64,000 nt of DNA from Bradyrhizobium canariense (GCF_900105125.1 NZ_LT629750.1:7591001-7655000); one strand, 5' to 3'. Numbered from the stretch's first letter, positions 1-9,474 are shown. The notes: a model not told the origin generated them from the sequence alone. A program made the numbers and translations.

Positions 1-276
1 CTTGTTGGGATTGAACCGGTGGCCGGCGTCGGGTTGATACGAGCCGTACACCCGGTAGCCATAGAAGGTGCCGGGTCCGACATCGGGTATGAAGCCGTGA
101 AAAACCTGATCGGTGTACTCGGGCAGTTCGAGCCGGTGAGTTTCACGGTCGCCGTCGAACAGGCAGACCTCAACCTTGGTGGCGTTGGCGGAAAAAACCG
201 CGAAGTTGGTGCCGTTGCCGCTCCAATGGGCTCCCAGCGGATAGGGAAGTCCCTCCTCGATAACGAAATCGCCCAC
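1..276 (-). CDS. glgX: Glycogen debranching enzyme GlgX, N-terminal part (cut by window edge)
   Basis: The minus-strand reading frame from a GTG at 276 gives 92 codons that run off the left edge. It reads as the N-terminal CBM48-type domain of GlgX: a PLGAHWSGNGTNFAVFSANA stretch, then VEVCLFD and a FYGYRVYGSY segment near the edge. Enzymes of this family hydrolyse alpha-1,6 branches of limit-dextrin-type glycogen in the cytoplasm. An in-frame stop at 298-300 limits the start to the GTG at 276 or an internal codon. The catalytic GH13 domain is not in the window, so isoamylase-type relatives (TreX) cannot be excluded. Confidence 0.85.
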   Translation of the reverse strand, partial: MGDFVIEEGLPYPLGAHWSGNGTNFAVFSANATKVEVCLFDGDRETHRLELPEYTDQVFHGFIPDVGPGTFYGYRVYGSYQPDAGHRFNPNK

Positions 277-698
277 GTGAAAGCCCCCTGTGCTGGTTCA
301 AGCAACTGCCATCAACGCTCTTAAGCCGCAATTGTTACACTGCGTAGGGCGAATAAACAGGGTTTGGGAGGCAAGCCCCGGCTCCGTCGGTCGATCGCAG
401 GCATCGACGTTCTCGCCGGCGATGACCGAAGGCAAGCCAGCGGTCACCAAGAAGAACCAGACCGTCAATCGATTGCCGCTATTTGCGGCTATGCCTTAAG
501 TCCCTTTTGGGCTTCCCTTTTTGGGACGCCACTATTTGCGGCGGGCCAATGGCTGAACCGGAAATAGTGGATTTGAGAAAACAAACTGCAGGGTAGGAAA
601 AGACAAAACGACCGCAAAAAATCTGGTTTTACGGGGAGTTCGCAGGTTGATTGCGGGACTCCACGGCGGGTTTGGTGGTCGCTCGAGTGAGGTTGATC
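277..698. other. Intergenic region between glgX and the binding protein gene
   Basis: No convincing gene is seen in these 422 bases; the short frames have no ribosome binding site and no family features. It must hold the divergent promoters of glgX and of the binding protein gene. An 11-base direct repeat (CTATTTGCGGC) occurs at 479-489 and 532-542, and two CCC-T(4-5)-GGG motifs lie between the copies (about 501-526). I cannot assign a role to either. Confidence 0.4.
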
Positions 699-1931
699 AT
701 GCGGACGATGGTAAAGAGTCTAGCCGTTGTGATGGCGATGGGGGCGTCGGTCCAGTTGTCCGGCCTTGCGATGGCCCAGCAAGCACCCGAGATCAACGTG
801 ACCGATACCGAGATCCGTATCGGCAATGTCATGCCATATACCGGCGAGCTGGCCGCCTTTGCCTCGATCGGCAAGACCGAGGCGGCCTATTTCGACATGA
901 TCAACGAGCGCGGTGGTATCAATGGCCGCAAGATCAAATTCATCTCCTACGACAACAATTCCGATTCCGAAACGGCATCGGAGCAAACGCGCAAGCTGAT
1001 CGACGAGGACAAGGTGCTTTTGCTGTTCGGATCGTTCGGCACGCCGGGCAACCTGGCGCTACGTCCTTACGTGAACCAAAAGAAAATTCCTCAGCTCTTC
1101 ATCGCGTCCGGAGACCATGGATGGGGCGACCCCAAGGATTTTCCCTGGACGATGGGTTGGCAGCCGTCGTTTCGCGCCGAAGGCCGGATCTATGCCAATT
1201 ACATCCAGGCGTCTTACCCGGAGAGCAGGATCGCGGTGCTTTGGCAGAACGACCAGTTCGGACGAGATCTGTTCAGCGGATTGCAGGAAGGTCTCGGCGA
1301 TTTGTCGCGGATGATCATCTCCGACGTGACCTTCGATCGTTCGGACAAATCGATCGACTCTCAGGTTGATCTCCTGCAGAGCTCAGGCGCGGAAATCCTT
1401 ATTTTTGACGGCGCACCGGCCGTCGCGGCCCTGGCGATCCGCAGAATGAATGATATCGACTGGCATCCGGTCTTTCTGCTCGACAACGCGTCTGCTTCGA
1501 TCGCCAACGCGCTGAGGCCTGCCGGGCTGGAGAATTCGATAGGGGTCATTTCGACCGCCTTCCTGAAGGACGCAGGCGATCCGGCATGGAAGGACGATCC
1601 CGCCATGAAGGACTGGTCGTCGTTCATGGACAAATACTATCCCGACGGCGACAAGACCGACGGCAACACGGTCTTCGGTTATGCCGCGGCCGAGACCTTG
1701 TTTCAGGTGCTGAAACAATGTGGCGACGATTTTTCGCGCGAAAACATCATGCGGCAGGCCACATCCTTGAAAAGCTACCAGAGCTCGGTCTCGCTCCCCG
1801 GTATTGTCATCAACACAAGCCCGACGGATTTTCATCCGATCAAACAGATGCGGCTGGTGCAATTTGACGGCAGCACCTGGCAACCGATCGGCGAAGTGAT
1901 TGAAAGCGCTTTTCTCGGCAAGGACAACTGA
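699..1931 (+). CDS. ABC transporter periplasmic binding protein, branched-chain amino acid (LivK) type
   Basis: This 410-residue secreted protein has a signal peptide (about residues 1-26, ending ...GLAMAQQAP) followed by a type I periplasmic binding fold. The start of the mature domain, IRIGNVMPYTGELAAFASIG, and the later INGRKIKFISYDNN are typical of the LivJ/LivK and urea/amide binding group. The ATG at 699 is preferred over the TTG at 651 because a purine-rich GTGAGG lies just upstream and a signal peptide then begins at once. No permease or ATPase genes are adjacent, so it is an orphan receptor here. The ligand cannot be read from sequence; such orphans in rhizobia often bind aromatic or amide compounds, which is inference. 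Confidence 0.85.
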   Translation: MRTMVKSLAVVMAMGASVQLSGLAMAQQAPEINVTDTEIRIGNVMPYTGELAAFASIGKTEAAYFDMINERGGINGRKIKFISYDNNSDSETASEQTRKLIDEDKVLLLFGSFGTPGNLALRPYVNQKKIPQLFIASGDHGWGDPKDFPWTMGWQPSFRAEGRIYANYIQASYPESRIAVLWQNDQFGRDLFSGLQEGLGDLSRMIISDVTFDRSDKSIDSQVDLLQSSGAEILIFDGAPAVAALAIRRMNDIDWHPVFLLDNASASIANALRPAGLENSIGVISTAFLKDAGDPAWKDDPAMKDWSSFMDKYYPDGDKTDGNTVFGYAAAETLFQVLKQCGDDFSRENIMRQATSLKSYQSSVSLPGIVINTSPTDFHPIKQMRLVQFDGSTWQPIGEVIESAFLGKDN

Positions 1932-2225
1932 TTGGCGCCTCGCTTCAACGAATAAACTCCGTCATGGCGCTGTAACAAGCCGCTCACACAATGTCCGATG
2001 ACAGGTCGGATGCATGGCGGACGCGCGCACTCACATCGGATGTGACAGTTCTATGGGCGGGGTCGCCCGCAGGGACCTCGGGTGCGCGAGACCAAAGGCT
2101 GTGATAAGCAATAAGAGGGCCTCGGCAGCTAGAAGGCAGGCGGTCCGAGTTCGCAGCCGACCAAGCGCGACCGTGCCTTCCTGCTGCAGACGAGTGCCGT
2201 CGTATCGTCAGAAGGATGTATCCCT

Positions 2226-3248
2226 ATGTCCCATCACCTCGATACCCCTCTCGCAAGCCAGAACGGCCAGCTTTATATCGACGATCTCTATGTCTTCCAG
2301 GGTAACGCCAGCACCGTGTTCGTGATGGACGTCAACTCGAACATCACCGGCGTCCATGTCAAACCGGGCTTTCACCATGAGGCTCGCTATGAGTTCAAGG
2401 TGCACTTCGACGGAGCCGATCTGGAAACGCTGACCTACCGGGTGTCTTTCGGCGAAGCGGCCTCTGATGGGCTACAGCCCCTGCAAGTGCACGCTCTCAC
2501 GGGCGCCGAGGCGCGTGACGACTCCGCAAGCGGCCAACTCGTGCTGGAAGGACGAACGGGCGAGGCGGCCAGCGGCAATGGCATCCGGATCTGGACAGGA
2601 CGCATCGCCGACTCATTCTACATCGACCTGTCGCTGCTCACGATGGTCAACGGGGCGGTCAAAAACGGGACCGCGGTGGACCTCTCGGCATGGCGCCCCG
2701 AAAACGCAAAGAACAGCTTCGCCAACACCAGCGTCGATACGATCGTTCTGGAAGTCTCACATCAGCATCCGCAATTGCGGCCCGCGACCCGCATCGGGCT
2801 CTGGGGCGCCACGAAACTCGCCACCGACGCCGGCGGCTGGCGGCAGATCAACCGCGCCGGGCACCCCATGATGTGGCCGATCTTCTGGCCGGACGACACC
2901 CACTTCACAAATCCCGCCAACACAAGGCACCCGTCCAAAGACTTTGATGCCGAAGGCCTGCACATCGCTGGGCATATTGCCGCCGTCGTCGCGGCCAGCG
3001 GGACTTCGGACGACCCGCGGGGCTATGGCGAGACTGTCGCCCGGGAGCTGTTCCCTGATGTCTTGCCCTACGTGATAGGCACGCCTGCGACCTACGGCTT
3101 CGCCACGCGCAACGGCCGGACGCTGGCCGACAACGCACCGGAAGTCATGCTGTCGCTGGTCGCCGGGACGGCTATACCCTCAGGGTTGAAACCGTCCGTC
3201 GCCAAGCACCTGAGGGATGACAAATTCCCCTACGTCGTGCCCGCATGA
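2226..3248 (+). CDS. DUF4331 domain protein
   Basis: The 340-residue protein opens with MSHHLDTPLASQNGQLYIDD, the hallmark of DUF4331 proteins, and continues with DLYVF, VFVMDVNSN and a YEFKVHFDG segment. The family has no established biochemical function. No signal peptide or membrane segment is visible, so a cytoplasmic location is likely. It stands alone between an orphan binding protein (294 bases upstream) and a convergent hydrolase gene. Length is in the normal range for the single-domain members of the family. The start has no alternative nearby that keeps the conserved N-terminus. Confidence 0.85.
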   Translation: MSHHLDTPLASQNGQLYIDDLYVFQGNASTVFVMDVNSNITGVHVKPGFHHEARYEFKVHFDGADLETLTYRVSFGEAASDGLQPLQVHALTGAEARDDSASGQLVLEGRTGEAASGNGIRIWTGRIADSFYIDLSLLTMVNGAVKNGTAVDLSAWRPENAKNSFANTSVDTIVLEVSHQHPQLRPATRIGLWGATKLATDAGGWRQINRAGHPMMWPIFWPDDTHFTNPANTRHPSKDFDAEGLHIAGHIAAVVAASGTSDDPRGYGETVARELFPDVLPYVIGTPATYGFATRNGRTLADNAPEVMLSLVAGTAIPSGLKPSVAKHLRDDKFPYVVPA

Positions 3249-3481
3249 CCGGGCGCGGCGTCAACATTTAAGCGCTGCTCGTCGCTGACGAAGTGATCGA
3301 GACATCGCCACGGGCCATTGCGTATTGATGGCGCCGCGGCGATGCTTTCGCGGCCGAGCATGGTTCGTGGAACAGATCGAAGCGAAGGGCCGGCACGTCG
3401 TAGACGCTCAGCTACATCCATATTTGAAATCGCTTACTTCGCGATGCTGTCATGCTCATCAGAACCGAGCAGATTCGCAAT

Positions 3482-4489
3482 TCACCTGTCCTCTGCCGCC
3501 TCGTTGATTGCTGACATCACGACATCGGTCGCAGTCTGGTGGATCATGTGGCCGGTTCGGGGAACGCGGTGAAACCTGCTTTGGGTAACGTCGCGATGCA
3601 ATCGTGTCGATTGCGAGTCAATGTCGACCAATCGGTCTTCATCACCTGCGACGATGACAACGGGCATCTTCAGGTTTGCGTATTCATTGCGGAAGTGAAA
3701 CGCATCCGGAATCATCAGTGCCGATTCTGCGGCCGACGCGCGAATCTGAGAAGGACGAAGGGCCATCTCTTTCGGGAAACCCTTGAACTTCTTCGGCACG
3801 GAACGCGGACCGAAGATTTTGGCCATCAAGAGCGGCCACATCACTCGGCTTACAATCGGAGAGAGGGTGTGCCCCAAGACATCGCCCACTAAAGGCACCG
3901 CCGGGGCGGATAACGCAACCACGTCAGGACGCAAAGTCGGATAGTAATATCCCGAGGCAAGAACCAGGCCCTGGACCAACTGAGGATATTTGAGCGCCAG
4001 CGCAACTGCGACAGAAGCACCCCACGAGTGCCCCAGGACTACTGCATGTGAGACGCCCAGCCGATCGAGAGCGCTGTTGATCAGTTCAGCCTGAGCTGCC
4101 GGCGTCCAGATAACGTTACGCGGCCGATCACTATGGCCGAAGCCAGGACGATCGAAAACGATGACGCGATAATTTCTGGCGGCTAAGTCGATCAAACCGC
4201 TAGATTGGAAATCCTGGATCATACTGCCATTGCCGTGTAGCAGGACCAGCGGTGCACCTGAGCCACGTTCGACATAGTGCAGCCGGACGCCGTTTACTTC
4301 CAAAAATTGGCCAGCCGGGGGATTGTCGTTTTCAGCATTCTTGGCGAGGTGGCGATTCACGAAGGCCGACAGGGCCAAAGCTCCTACGGTCGCGGCTGCA
4401 GCCACCACATAAGGATGCGCCTGGGCGATCGTACGGCCTTTATCGGCAAGGGATGTTGGCGATCGTGTCTTGAGGCGGGCTGCGGTCAT
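3482..4489 (-). CDS. Alpha/beta hydrolase, membrane-anchored
   Basis: A 335-residue alpha/beta-hydrolase-fold protein. From the ATG at 4489 there is a hydrophobic N-terminal segment (about residues 27-45), then the oxyanion-hole motif LHGNG (84-88), the nucleophile elbow GHSWGAS with Ser155, an acid in AGDEDRLVD and the catalytic His in RTGHMIH. The open frame extends to 4624 and another ATG lies at 4501, but a GGAG sits about 8 bases before 4489, which I favour. The substrate is unknown; epoxide hydrolase, haloperoxidase-like and esterase relatives all share these motifs. It is a single gene convergent with the DUF4331 gene. Confidence 0.85.
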   Translation of the reverse strand: MTAARLKTRSPTSLADKGRTIAQAHPYVVAAAATVGALALSAFVNRHLAKNAENDNPPAGQFLEVNGVRLHYVERGSGAPLVLLHGNGSMIQDFQSSGLIDLAARNYRVIVFDRPGFGHSDRPRNVIWTPAAQAELINSALDRLGVSHAVVLGHSWGASVAVALALKYPQLVQGLVLASGYYYPTLRPDVVALSAPAVPLVGDVLGHTLSPIVSRVMWPLLMAKIFGPRSVPKKFKGFPKEMALRPSQIRASAAESALMIPDAFHFRNEYANLKMPVVIVAGDEDRLVDIDSQSTRLHRDVTQSRFHRVPRTGHMIHQTATDVVMSAINEAAEDR

Positions 4490-4781
4490 CGGACGCTCCA
4501 TGTCGCGTGCACGAAATCCGGGACACCCAAGAAATGTTGCAGCGCAGAATGAACGATCAGAAGTGAGGTTCGTTCCGTTCGCAAACAGGGTTGATCTGGT
4601 GCGGAACCCTGTGCACCAGTGCAATTGGAACTTAATTGAATGCGTGATGGGTCAGCAATCGGATGTCCGCGTTGGGGTCATTCGCGACTGAGTCGAGCCA
4701 GCAGCGGGAACGGCCATGTCCGCTATGCCGCCGCCAAAGCAAAAGAGTCCACGCTACTAGCTCGGTGCCAATGGGGCTGCG

Positions 4782-5570
4782 TCAATCAGCCTTGCCGATC
4801 GCTTCGCTCAACGTCTTCGAGCAGGATTGCAGCACTGGCAGAAAATGATGCCGCAGGTCGGCGGCGCGAACGCGCGCCGATGCGGCGCTGACGCTGATCG
4901 CGGCGACGATCTCGCGGTTTTCGCCGAACACGGGCACGGCAAGCGCCCGCATGCCCAGTTCCAGTTCTTCATCGCTGATTGCGTAAGCGCGTTTTCGCAC
5001 GGCCTGGATTTCGGCCAGCAACGCTGTCGGCTTGACGATGGTATGAGGTGTTCTCTGATGAAAGGATTTTCGGCCGAGGCGTTGGGTGATCTCTTCATCT
5101 GAAAATTGGCTGAGCAGGACGCGCCCCGTCGCCGAACAATAGACGGGAAGGTGCGCGCCGACGCGGACGCCGGTGGAAAGGATGTGCTCGGCTTCCGCGC
5201 GCGCAATAAACAGCGGTTTGTCGTTGTCGAGCACGGCCAGCGACACCGATTCAGAAAGTTCATCACGCGCGCGTGCGAGCAGCGGTTCGGCAAGCCGGGC
5301 CATCTGGTCGCGCCTTGTGATGGCGCCGCCCAATTTCCGAAGCCGGGGCAGCGGCCGGAATTCGCGGCCGGATTGTTCGACATAACCGAGCTCGGTGAGT
5401 GTAATCAGGCATCGCCGGGCCGCGGCGCGGGTGATGTTGGAGGCGCGTGCGGCGTCCGACACGCTCAGCATGCCATGCGTTGCGAGCGCCTCGATGATGG
5501 CGAGGCCCTTTGCGAGGCCACCCATGCCCTCGCTGGATCGTTCGCCAGAGGTCGCATTGCTCGCAGGCAT
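4782..5570 (-). CDS. IclR-family regulator, probable regulator of the tph-like operon
   Basis: This 262-residue protein has an N-terminal winged helix (about residues 18-80, [11 protein letters not shown] ... [20 protein letters not shown]) and a C-terminal IclR effector domain ([20 protein letters not shown], then [16 protein letters not shown]). It belongs to the PcaU/PobR-like branch that controls aromatic acid catabolism. It is divergently transcribed from the dioxygenase operon with 133 bases between the two starts, the same arrangement as regulator TphR in Comamonas terephthalate operons. By analogy it should activate the operon when the aromatic acid is present and repress its own gene; this is inference. 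Its own candidate promoter overlaps the palindromic operator. Confidence 0.9.
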   Translation of the reverse strand: MPASNATSGERSSEGMGGLAKGLAIIEALATHGMLSVSDAARASNITRAAARRCLITLTELGYVEQSGREFRPLPRLRKLGGAITRRDQMARLAEPLLARARDELSESVSLAVLDNDKPLFIARAEAEHILSTGVRVGAHLPVYCSATGRVLLSQFSDEEITQRLGRKSFHQRTPHTIVKPTALLAEIQAVRKRAYAISDEELELGMRALAVPVFGENREIVAAISVSAASARVRAADLRHHFLPVLQSCSKTLSEAIGKAD

Positions 5571-5578
5571 CGCTCGCC

Positions 5579-5606
5579 TTGACAGGAAATCGGGGCGGGT
5601 TCAATT
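5579..5606 (+). promoter_or_regulatory. Candidate promoter of the tph-like operon
   Basis: A perfect TTGACA lies at 5579-5584. About 16-17 bases later only a poor -10 (TCAATT / CAATTT, 5601-5607) is found, just before the first operator-like repeat. A weak -10 fits an activator-dependent promoter. Spacing to the ATG at 5704 leaves a leader of roughly 90 bases. No transcript data support it. Confidence 0.35.
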
Positions 5607-5642
5607 TGTTCGGTATTGGAAACGCTGTTCGGTATCCGAACA
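5607..5642. promoter_or_regulatory. Twin 17-bp operator-like repeats between IclR regulator and operon
   Basis: The right copy, TGTTCGGTATCCGAACA (5626-5642), is a perfect palindrome with 7-bp arms around TAT. The left copy, TGTTCGGTATTGGAAAC (5607-5623), keeps the left arm and centre exactly and has a degenerate right arm. The copies start 19 bases apart, close to two helical turns, so bound dimers would lie on the same face. The pair sits between the two divergent starts and covers the likely start region of the operon and the -10 of the regulator gene. This is the expected architecture of an IclR-type binding region. Confidence 0.65.
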
Positions 5643-5662
5643 TCTCGCCGCACAACTGTCAA
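5634..5662 (-). promoter_or_regulatory. Candidate promoter of the IclR gene, overlapping the operator
   Basis: On the minus strand a perfect TTGACA lies at 5662-5657, followed after 17 bases by TCGGAT, a weak -10 inside the palindromic operator copy (5626-5642). Binding there would block the promoter, which predicts autorepression. This is inferred from sequence only. Confidence 0.35.
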
Positions 5663-5703
5663 ATAAAAACAAGCCCGGCCGCCGCCCGACAGGACGATCA
5701 ACC

Positions 5704-6942
5704 ATGCTGCACGAAACGCACGAAGCCCGCCCTTCGGAAACGCTCACCCGGGTGCCGTATTGGGTGTTCCAGACCGCGGAGACCTATCGCAAGGAGCAGG
5801 AACGAATCTTCCAGGGGCCGTCTTGGCATTATCTGGCGCTCGAGGTGGAATTGCCCGAGCCCGGCGATTTCCGCACCACAGGGATCGGCGACACGCCGGT
5901 CGTCGTCACCCGCGACAATGATGGCGAGATCTATGCGTTCGAAAATCGTTGCGCGCATCGTGGCGCGCTGATCTGCCTCGATAACCACGGCAAAGGCAAA
6001 AAGGATTTCAGCTGCGTCTATCATGCCTGGACTTACGACCGGCAGGGTAACCTCACGGGAATTGCGTTCAAGGACGGCGTGAAGGGAAAAGGCGGCATGC
6101 CCGACACCTTCCGCATGGAGGATCATGGCCCGCGCAAGCTGCGGATCGCGATCCTGCACGGTCTGATCTTCGGCTCGTTCTCCGAGGACGTGCCGCCGAT
6201 CGATGAATATCTCGGCGACGAAATCTCGGGGCGTATCGAGCGCGTGCTCGGCGGCCGCAAGCCGGTGGTGCTCGGGCGGGTGACGCAGGCGCTGCCGAAC
6301 AACTGGAAGCTCTACATGGAGAACGTCAAGGACTCCTATCACGCCAGCATCCTGCATCTGTTTTTCACGACGTTTGAATTGAACCGGTTGTCGCAAAAGG
6401 GCGGCATCATCGTCGACGAAAGCGGCGGTCATCATGTCAGCTATTCCGCGATCGATACCACGGTGCAGAAGGACGCTGAGTATGCCAAGCAGCAGCTTCG
6501 CTCGGAAAGCCAGTATAAATTGGCGGACCCTTCGCTGCTGCAGGGATTTGACGAGTATCATGACGGCGTCACGCTGCAGATCCTGTCGGTGTTTCCGACC
6601 TTCGTGCTGCAGCAGATCCAGAACGCCATCGCCGTGCGGCAGATCGTTCCGCGCGCGGTCGACAAGACCGATCTGAACTGGACCTATCTCGGCTTTAGCG
6701 ACGACACGCCGGAACAGCGGCTGACCCGCCTCAAGCAGAATAATCTGGTCGGTCCGGCCGGCTACATCTCCATGGAAGATGGATGTGTCGGCGGCTTCGT
6801 CCAGCGCGGCATTGCGGGCGCATCGGAAGAAGAGGCCATTCTAGAGATGGGCGGCAGCGAGGCGCAAAGCAGTGAGAGCCGCGTCACCGAGGCCTCGGTG
6901 CGCGGCTTCTGGAAGGCCTATCGCAACAATATGGGCATGTGA
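5704..6942 (+). CDS. tphA2: Terephthalate 1,2-dioxygenase-type Rieske oxygenase, large (alpha) subunit
   Basis: The 412-residue protein is the catalytic subunit of a Rieske ring-hydroxylating dioxygenase. Rieske ligands are C83-A-H85 and C104-V-Y-H107; the mononuclear iron site lies in [16 protein letters not shown] with D210 as bridging residue and H213 and H218 as iron ligands. Long stretches ([52 protein letters not shown]) and the length agree with what I recall of TphA2 from Comamonas, which converts terephthalate to its cis-dihydrodiol. The open frame extends back to 5395 through the regulator region; the ATG at 5704 matches the family start. Neighbours A3, B and A1 support the terephthalate call; another para-carboxylated aromatic acid is possible. 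Confidence 0.88.
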   Translation: MLHETHEARPSETLTRVPYWVFQTAETYRKEQERIFQGPSWHYLALEVELPEPGDFRTTGIGDTPVVVTRDNDGEIYAFENRCAHRGALICLDNHGKGKKDFSCVYHAWTYDRQGNLTGIAFKDGVKGKGGMPDTFRMEDHGPRKLRIAILHGLIFGSFSEDVPPIDEYLGDEISGRIERVLGGRKPVVLGRVTQALPNNWKLYMENVKDSYHASILHLFFTTFELNRLSQKGGIIVDESGGHHVSYSAIDTTVQKDAEYAKQQLRSESQYKLADPSLLQGFDEYHDGVTLQILSVFPTFVLQQIQNAIAVRQIVPRAVDKTDLNWTYLGFSDDTPEQRLTRLKQNNLVGPAGYISMEDGCVGGFVQRGIAGASEEEAILEMGGSEAQSSESRVTEASVRGFWKAYRNNMGM

Positions 6943-6950
6943 GAAACGCG

Positions 6951-7421
6951 ATGACCGACAGCGTGTATCAGATGATTGCTCGCGCTCAGGCCGAATATGC
7001 CAGATGCATCGATGACGACCGGCTGGAAGAGTGGCCCGATCATTTCCACGGATCGTGCGTCTACAGGATCACGACCGCGGCCAATCACCGCGAGGGCCTG
7101 GAAGGCGCGATCATCTTTGCCAACTCCAAGGGCATGCTGATCGACCGCGTCTCGGCGCTGCGCGAGGCCAATATCTATGAGCGGCAGTCGTACCGGCACA
7201 TTCTCGGCCAGCCCTCGATCCTGCATGAAGGCAACGGCGAGGTGCGAAGCGAAACATCCTTCCTGGTTGCGCGTATCGTGCAGGACGGCGATACCGACAT
7301 CTTTGCCACCGGCCGCTATCTCGATCTCTACAGGATCGAGGACGGCAAGGTGCGTCTGAACGAGCGAACGGTGGTGTGCGACAGCTCGCGCATCGACACG
7401 CTGATGGCGCTGCCGCTGTGA
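6951..7421 (+). CDS. tphA3: Terephthalate 1,2-dioxygenase-type small (beta) subunit
   Basis: A 156-residue cone-shaped beta subunit of the Rieske dioxygenase (SnoaL/NTF2-like fold), which has a structural role in the alpha/beta complex. Diagnostic stretches are DRVSALREANIYERQSYRHI and the C-terminus CDSSRIDTLMALPL, closely resembling remembered TphA3. The ATG at 6951 follows the A2 stop by 8 bases; a GTG at 6939 overlapping that stop is the alternative. It overlaps the next gene by 4 bases, so the four enzyme genes are probably translated in a coupled way. Confidence 0.87.
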   Translation: MTDSVYQMIARAQAEYARCIDDDRLEEWPDHFHGSCVYRITTAANHREGLEGAIIFANSKGMLIDRVSALREANIYERQSYRHILGQPSILHEGNGEVRSETSFLVARIVQDGDTDIFATGRYLDLYRIEDGKVRLNERTVVCDSSRIDTLMALPL

Positions 7422-8413
7422 GCGCCTCCACCATCGCGCTGACCATCGGCGATCCCAACGGCATCGGCCCCGAGATTGCCGTCAAGGCCGCCGCGCAGAT
7501 GGCGCGTGACGGTGGGCCGTCCATCATTCTCGTTGGCGATGAATTCGTCATACGATCCTATGCGGAGCGGCACGCCGGCGATCTCGCGCTGACGCCATTG
7601 AGCACTTCGGCGCCCCGCACGGGTGCCTTGTATTTTTCGGGCGTCGATGCATTGCCGCGCGAGGCCTTCAACCCCGGCGCGCCGGTGGCCGCAGGCGGAC
7701 GCGCCACTGTCGACTATGTGGCTGCCGCGATCGGGCTGGTGAAGCAAGGCCAGGCGTCCGCGATCGTGGCGTGCCCGCATTCGGAAACCAACGTCAACGC
7801 GGCCGGTATCCCCTTTTCCGGCTATCCCGGTCTGCTGGCGCGTTTGAGCGGAATTCCGGAAGATCATGTGTTTCTCATGCTGGTCGGCGGCGGACTGCGC
7901 ATCGTTCACGTCACCCTGCATGAGCGGCTGCACACTGCACTCGCGCGCATTACGCCGGAACTGGTGGAGCGGGCGGCGCGAACCGCCGCCACTGCCTTGC
8001 GCCAGCTCAACGTGGAGCAACCGCGCATCGGCCTGTTCGGCATCAATCCACATGCTGGCGAGAATGGTCTGTTTGGCGACGACGATGACCACATCACCGT
8101 TCCCGCCGCCAAAAGCTTGCGCGCCGCGGGTCTCAACGTCGAGGGCCCGTTGGGCGCGGATCTGATGCTGGGCCGGCGTGACTTTGATGCCTTTGTGGCG
8201 ATGTACCACGACCAGGGGCATATTCCGGTGAAGCTGATCGCCGGCCGCAACTCGGCGGCGATGTCGATTGGCGCCGGTGTGTTGTTCGCCAGCGTAGGTC
8301 ACGGCAGCGCCTTTGATATTGCGGGGAAGGGCGTCGCTGAGCCCGATGCGGTTTTGCGGTCGATAAAACTTCTGTCCGGAGCAACCGATCTATCGGATGC
8401 GGCGGCCTCATGA
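7418..8413 (+). CDS. tphB: PdxA-family cis-dihydrodiol dehydrogenase (TphB type)
   Basis: This 331-residue protein is of the PdxA fold (4-hydroxythreonine-4-phosphate dehydrogenase family): TIGDPNGIGPEIAVKA at the N-terminus, then metal-site regions INPHAGENGLFG and YHDQGHIPVKLI. In terephthalate operons TphB oxidises and decarboxylates the 1,2-dihydroxy-3,5-cyclohexadiene-1,4-dicarboxylate made by the dioxygenase, giving protocatechuate. Its place between the oxygenase and reductase genes identifies it as the catabolic paralogue rather than the vitamin B6 enzyme. The GTG start at 7418 overlaps the A3 stop by 4 bases and is preferred to the upstream in-frame codon at 7376, which lies inside A3. 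Confidence 0.86.
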   Translation: MSASTIALTIGDPNGIGPEIAVKAAAQMARDGGPSIILVGDEFVIRSYAERHAGDLALTPLSTSAPRTGALYFSGVDALPREAFNPGAPVAAGGRATVDYVAAAIGLVKQGQASAIVACPHSETNVNAAGIPFSGYPGLLARLSGIPEDHVFLMLVGGGLRIVHVTLHERLHTALARITPELVERAARTAATALRQLNVEQPRIGLFGINPHAGENGLFGDDDDHITVPAAKSLRAAGLNVEGPLGADLMLGRRDFDAFVAMYHDQGHIPVKLIAGRNSAAMSIGAGVLFASVGHGSAFDIAGKGVAEPDAVLRSIKLLSGATDLSDAAAS

Positions 8414-9465
8414 CCTTTCAGATCGCGGTCGACCAAAGCGATATCGCGTTTGCTTGCGAGGCGGGCGAGACCGTGCTCGATGCCGCCGAGCGGGCCGGCT
8501 ATTCGCTGCCGTATTCCTGCCGGAAGGGCATCTGTTCCACCTGCGAGGCCGAGCTTTGTCGCGGCAATGTTGTTTCAGGTGCAATGCAAATGCATGGCCC
8601 GGCAAGCGGCGTGCTGTTGTGCCGGGCGACGCCGCAGAGCGATATTCTGATTCATCCCAAACGAATCGACCGCCACGATCCCACCGCGCGGAAGAAGATC
8701 ACCGCCAGTGTCTATCGCGTCAGCCGGCCGGCCGAGGACGTCTTTACACTGATGCTGCGCTTTCCCGCCGGCATCAGGGCGCGGTTCAAGGCGGGGCAAT
8801 ATCTGCGCGTCGCGATGCCGGACGGCGACACCCGAAACTTCTCGATGGCCAATGCGCCGCGGGAGAGCGACGGCGTACAACTGCATATCAGGCGCATCCC
8901 CGGCGGCCAGTTTTCCGAAGGCGTGCTGGCGCGGCTGCAAAAGGGCGACAAACTCCAGGTCGAGATTCCCTATGGCGAGTTCTATCTGCGCACCGGGTCC
9001 GAAAAGCCGATGGTTTGTCTCGCGACCGGCACCGGATTCGCGCCGATCAAATCCATCATCGAGGATCTGATCGCGCGCGGAAACACGCGCCGCGTCTGCC
9101 TTTACTGGGGCGGCCGCCGCCAGCAGGATCTGTATCTCTCCAGCCTTGCGGAAAAATGGCAGGTGCGCGTGGCCTGGCTGCAATTCACGCCGGTGCTCAG
9201 CGAACCCGAGGCCGGCTGGCACGGCGCTACGGGCCTTGTTCATGAAGCCGTGCTGCGCGATATCCCGGATCTGTCTGGCTGGCAGGTTTACGCCTGCGGT
9301 AATCCGTTGATGATACGCAACGCCCAGCGTGATTTTGAAAAATGTGCCGGTCTGCCGGACGGACAGTTCTTTGCCGATCCATTTGTGTCGTCGGGGAATC
9401 CGGTCCTGGTTCAGTCAGAAGCGGGCGCTATGAACGAGACAATCAAGAAGATGAATGCAGGGTAG
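8410..9465 (+). CDS. tphA1: Dioxygenase reductase: plant-type 2Fe-2S ferredoxin fused to FAD/NAD(P) reductase (TphA1 type)
   Basis: A 351-residue electron-transfer protein that delivers electrons from NAD(P)H to the oxygenase. Its N-terminal ferredoxin domain has cluster cysteines C37, C42, C45 and C71 (CX4CX2CX25C); then comes an FAD domain with RNFSMAN and a nucleotide-binding domain with LATGTGFAPIKSI, ending in FFADPF. The domain order ferredoxin-FAD-NAD is that of class IB reductases. The start overlaps the tphB stop (ATGA, 8410-8413). With A2 and A3 it completes a two-component terephthalate dioxygenase. Confidence 0.88.
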   Translation: MTFQIAVDQSDIAFACEAGETVLDAAERAGYSLPYSCRKGICSTCEAELCRGNVVSGAMQMHGPASGVLLCRATPQSDILIHPKRIDRHDPTARKKITASVYRVSRPAEDVFTLMLRFPAGIRARFKAGQYLRVAMPDGDTRNFSMANAPRESDGVQLHIRRIPGGQFSEGVLARLQKGDKLQVEIPYGEFYLRTGSEKPMVCLATGTGFAPIKSIIEDLIARGNTRRVCLYWGGRRQQDLYLSSLAEKWQVRVAWLQFTPVLSEPEAGWHGATGLVHEAVLRDIPDLSGWQVYACGNPLMIRNAQRDFEKCAGLPDGQFFADPFVSSGNPVLVQSEAGAMNETIKKMNAG

Positions 9466-9474
9466 GAAAATCCA

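Noticed and set aside
5395..5703. Upstream extension of the dioxygenase alpha-subunit frame
   Set aside because: The open frame runs back through the IclR gene and the operators; known alpha subunits begin at the ATG at 5704.
6951..7421. Small subunit considered as a stand-alone SnoaL-like hydroxylase or isomerase
   Set aside because: Its position after the oxygenase alpha subunit and the ALREANIYERxxYRHI and C-terminal sequences identify a dioxygenase beta subunit.
7418..8413. PdxA homologue considered as the vitamin B6 biosynthesis enzyme
   Set aside because: It is embedded and overlapping between dioxygenase genes, as TphB is; no pyridoxal or ksgA/surA genes are adjacent.
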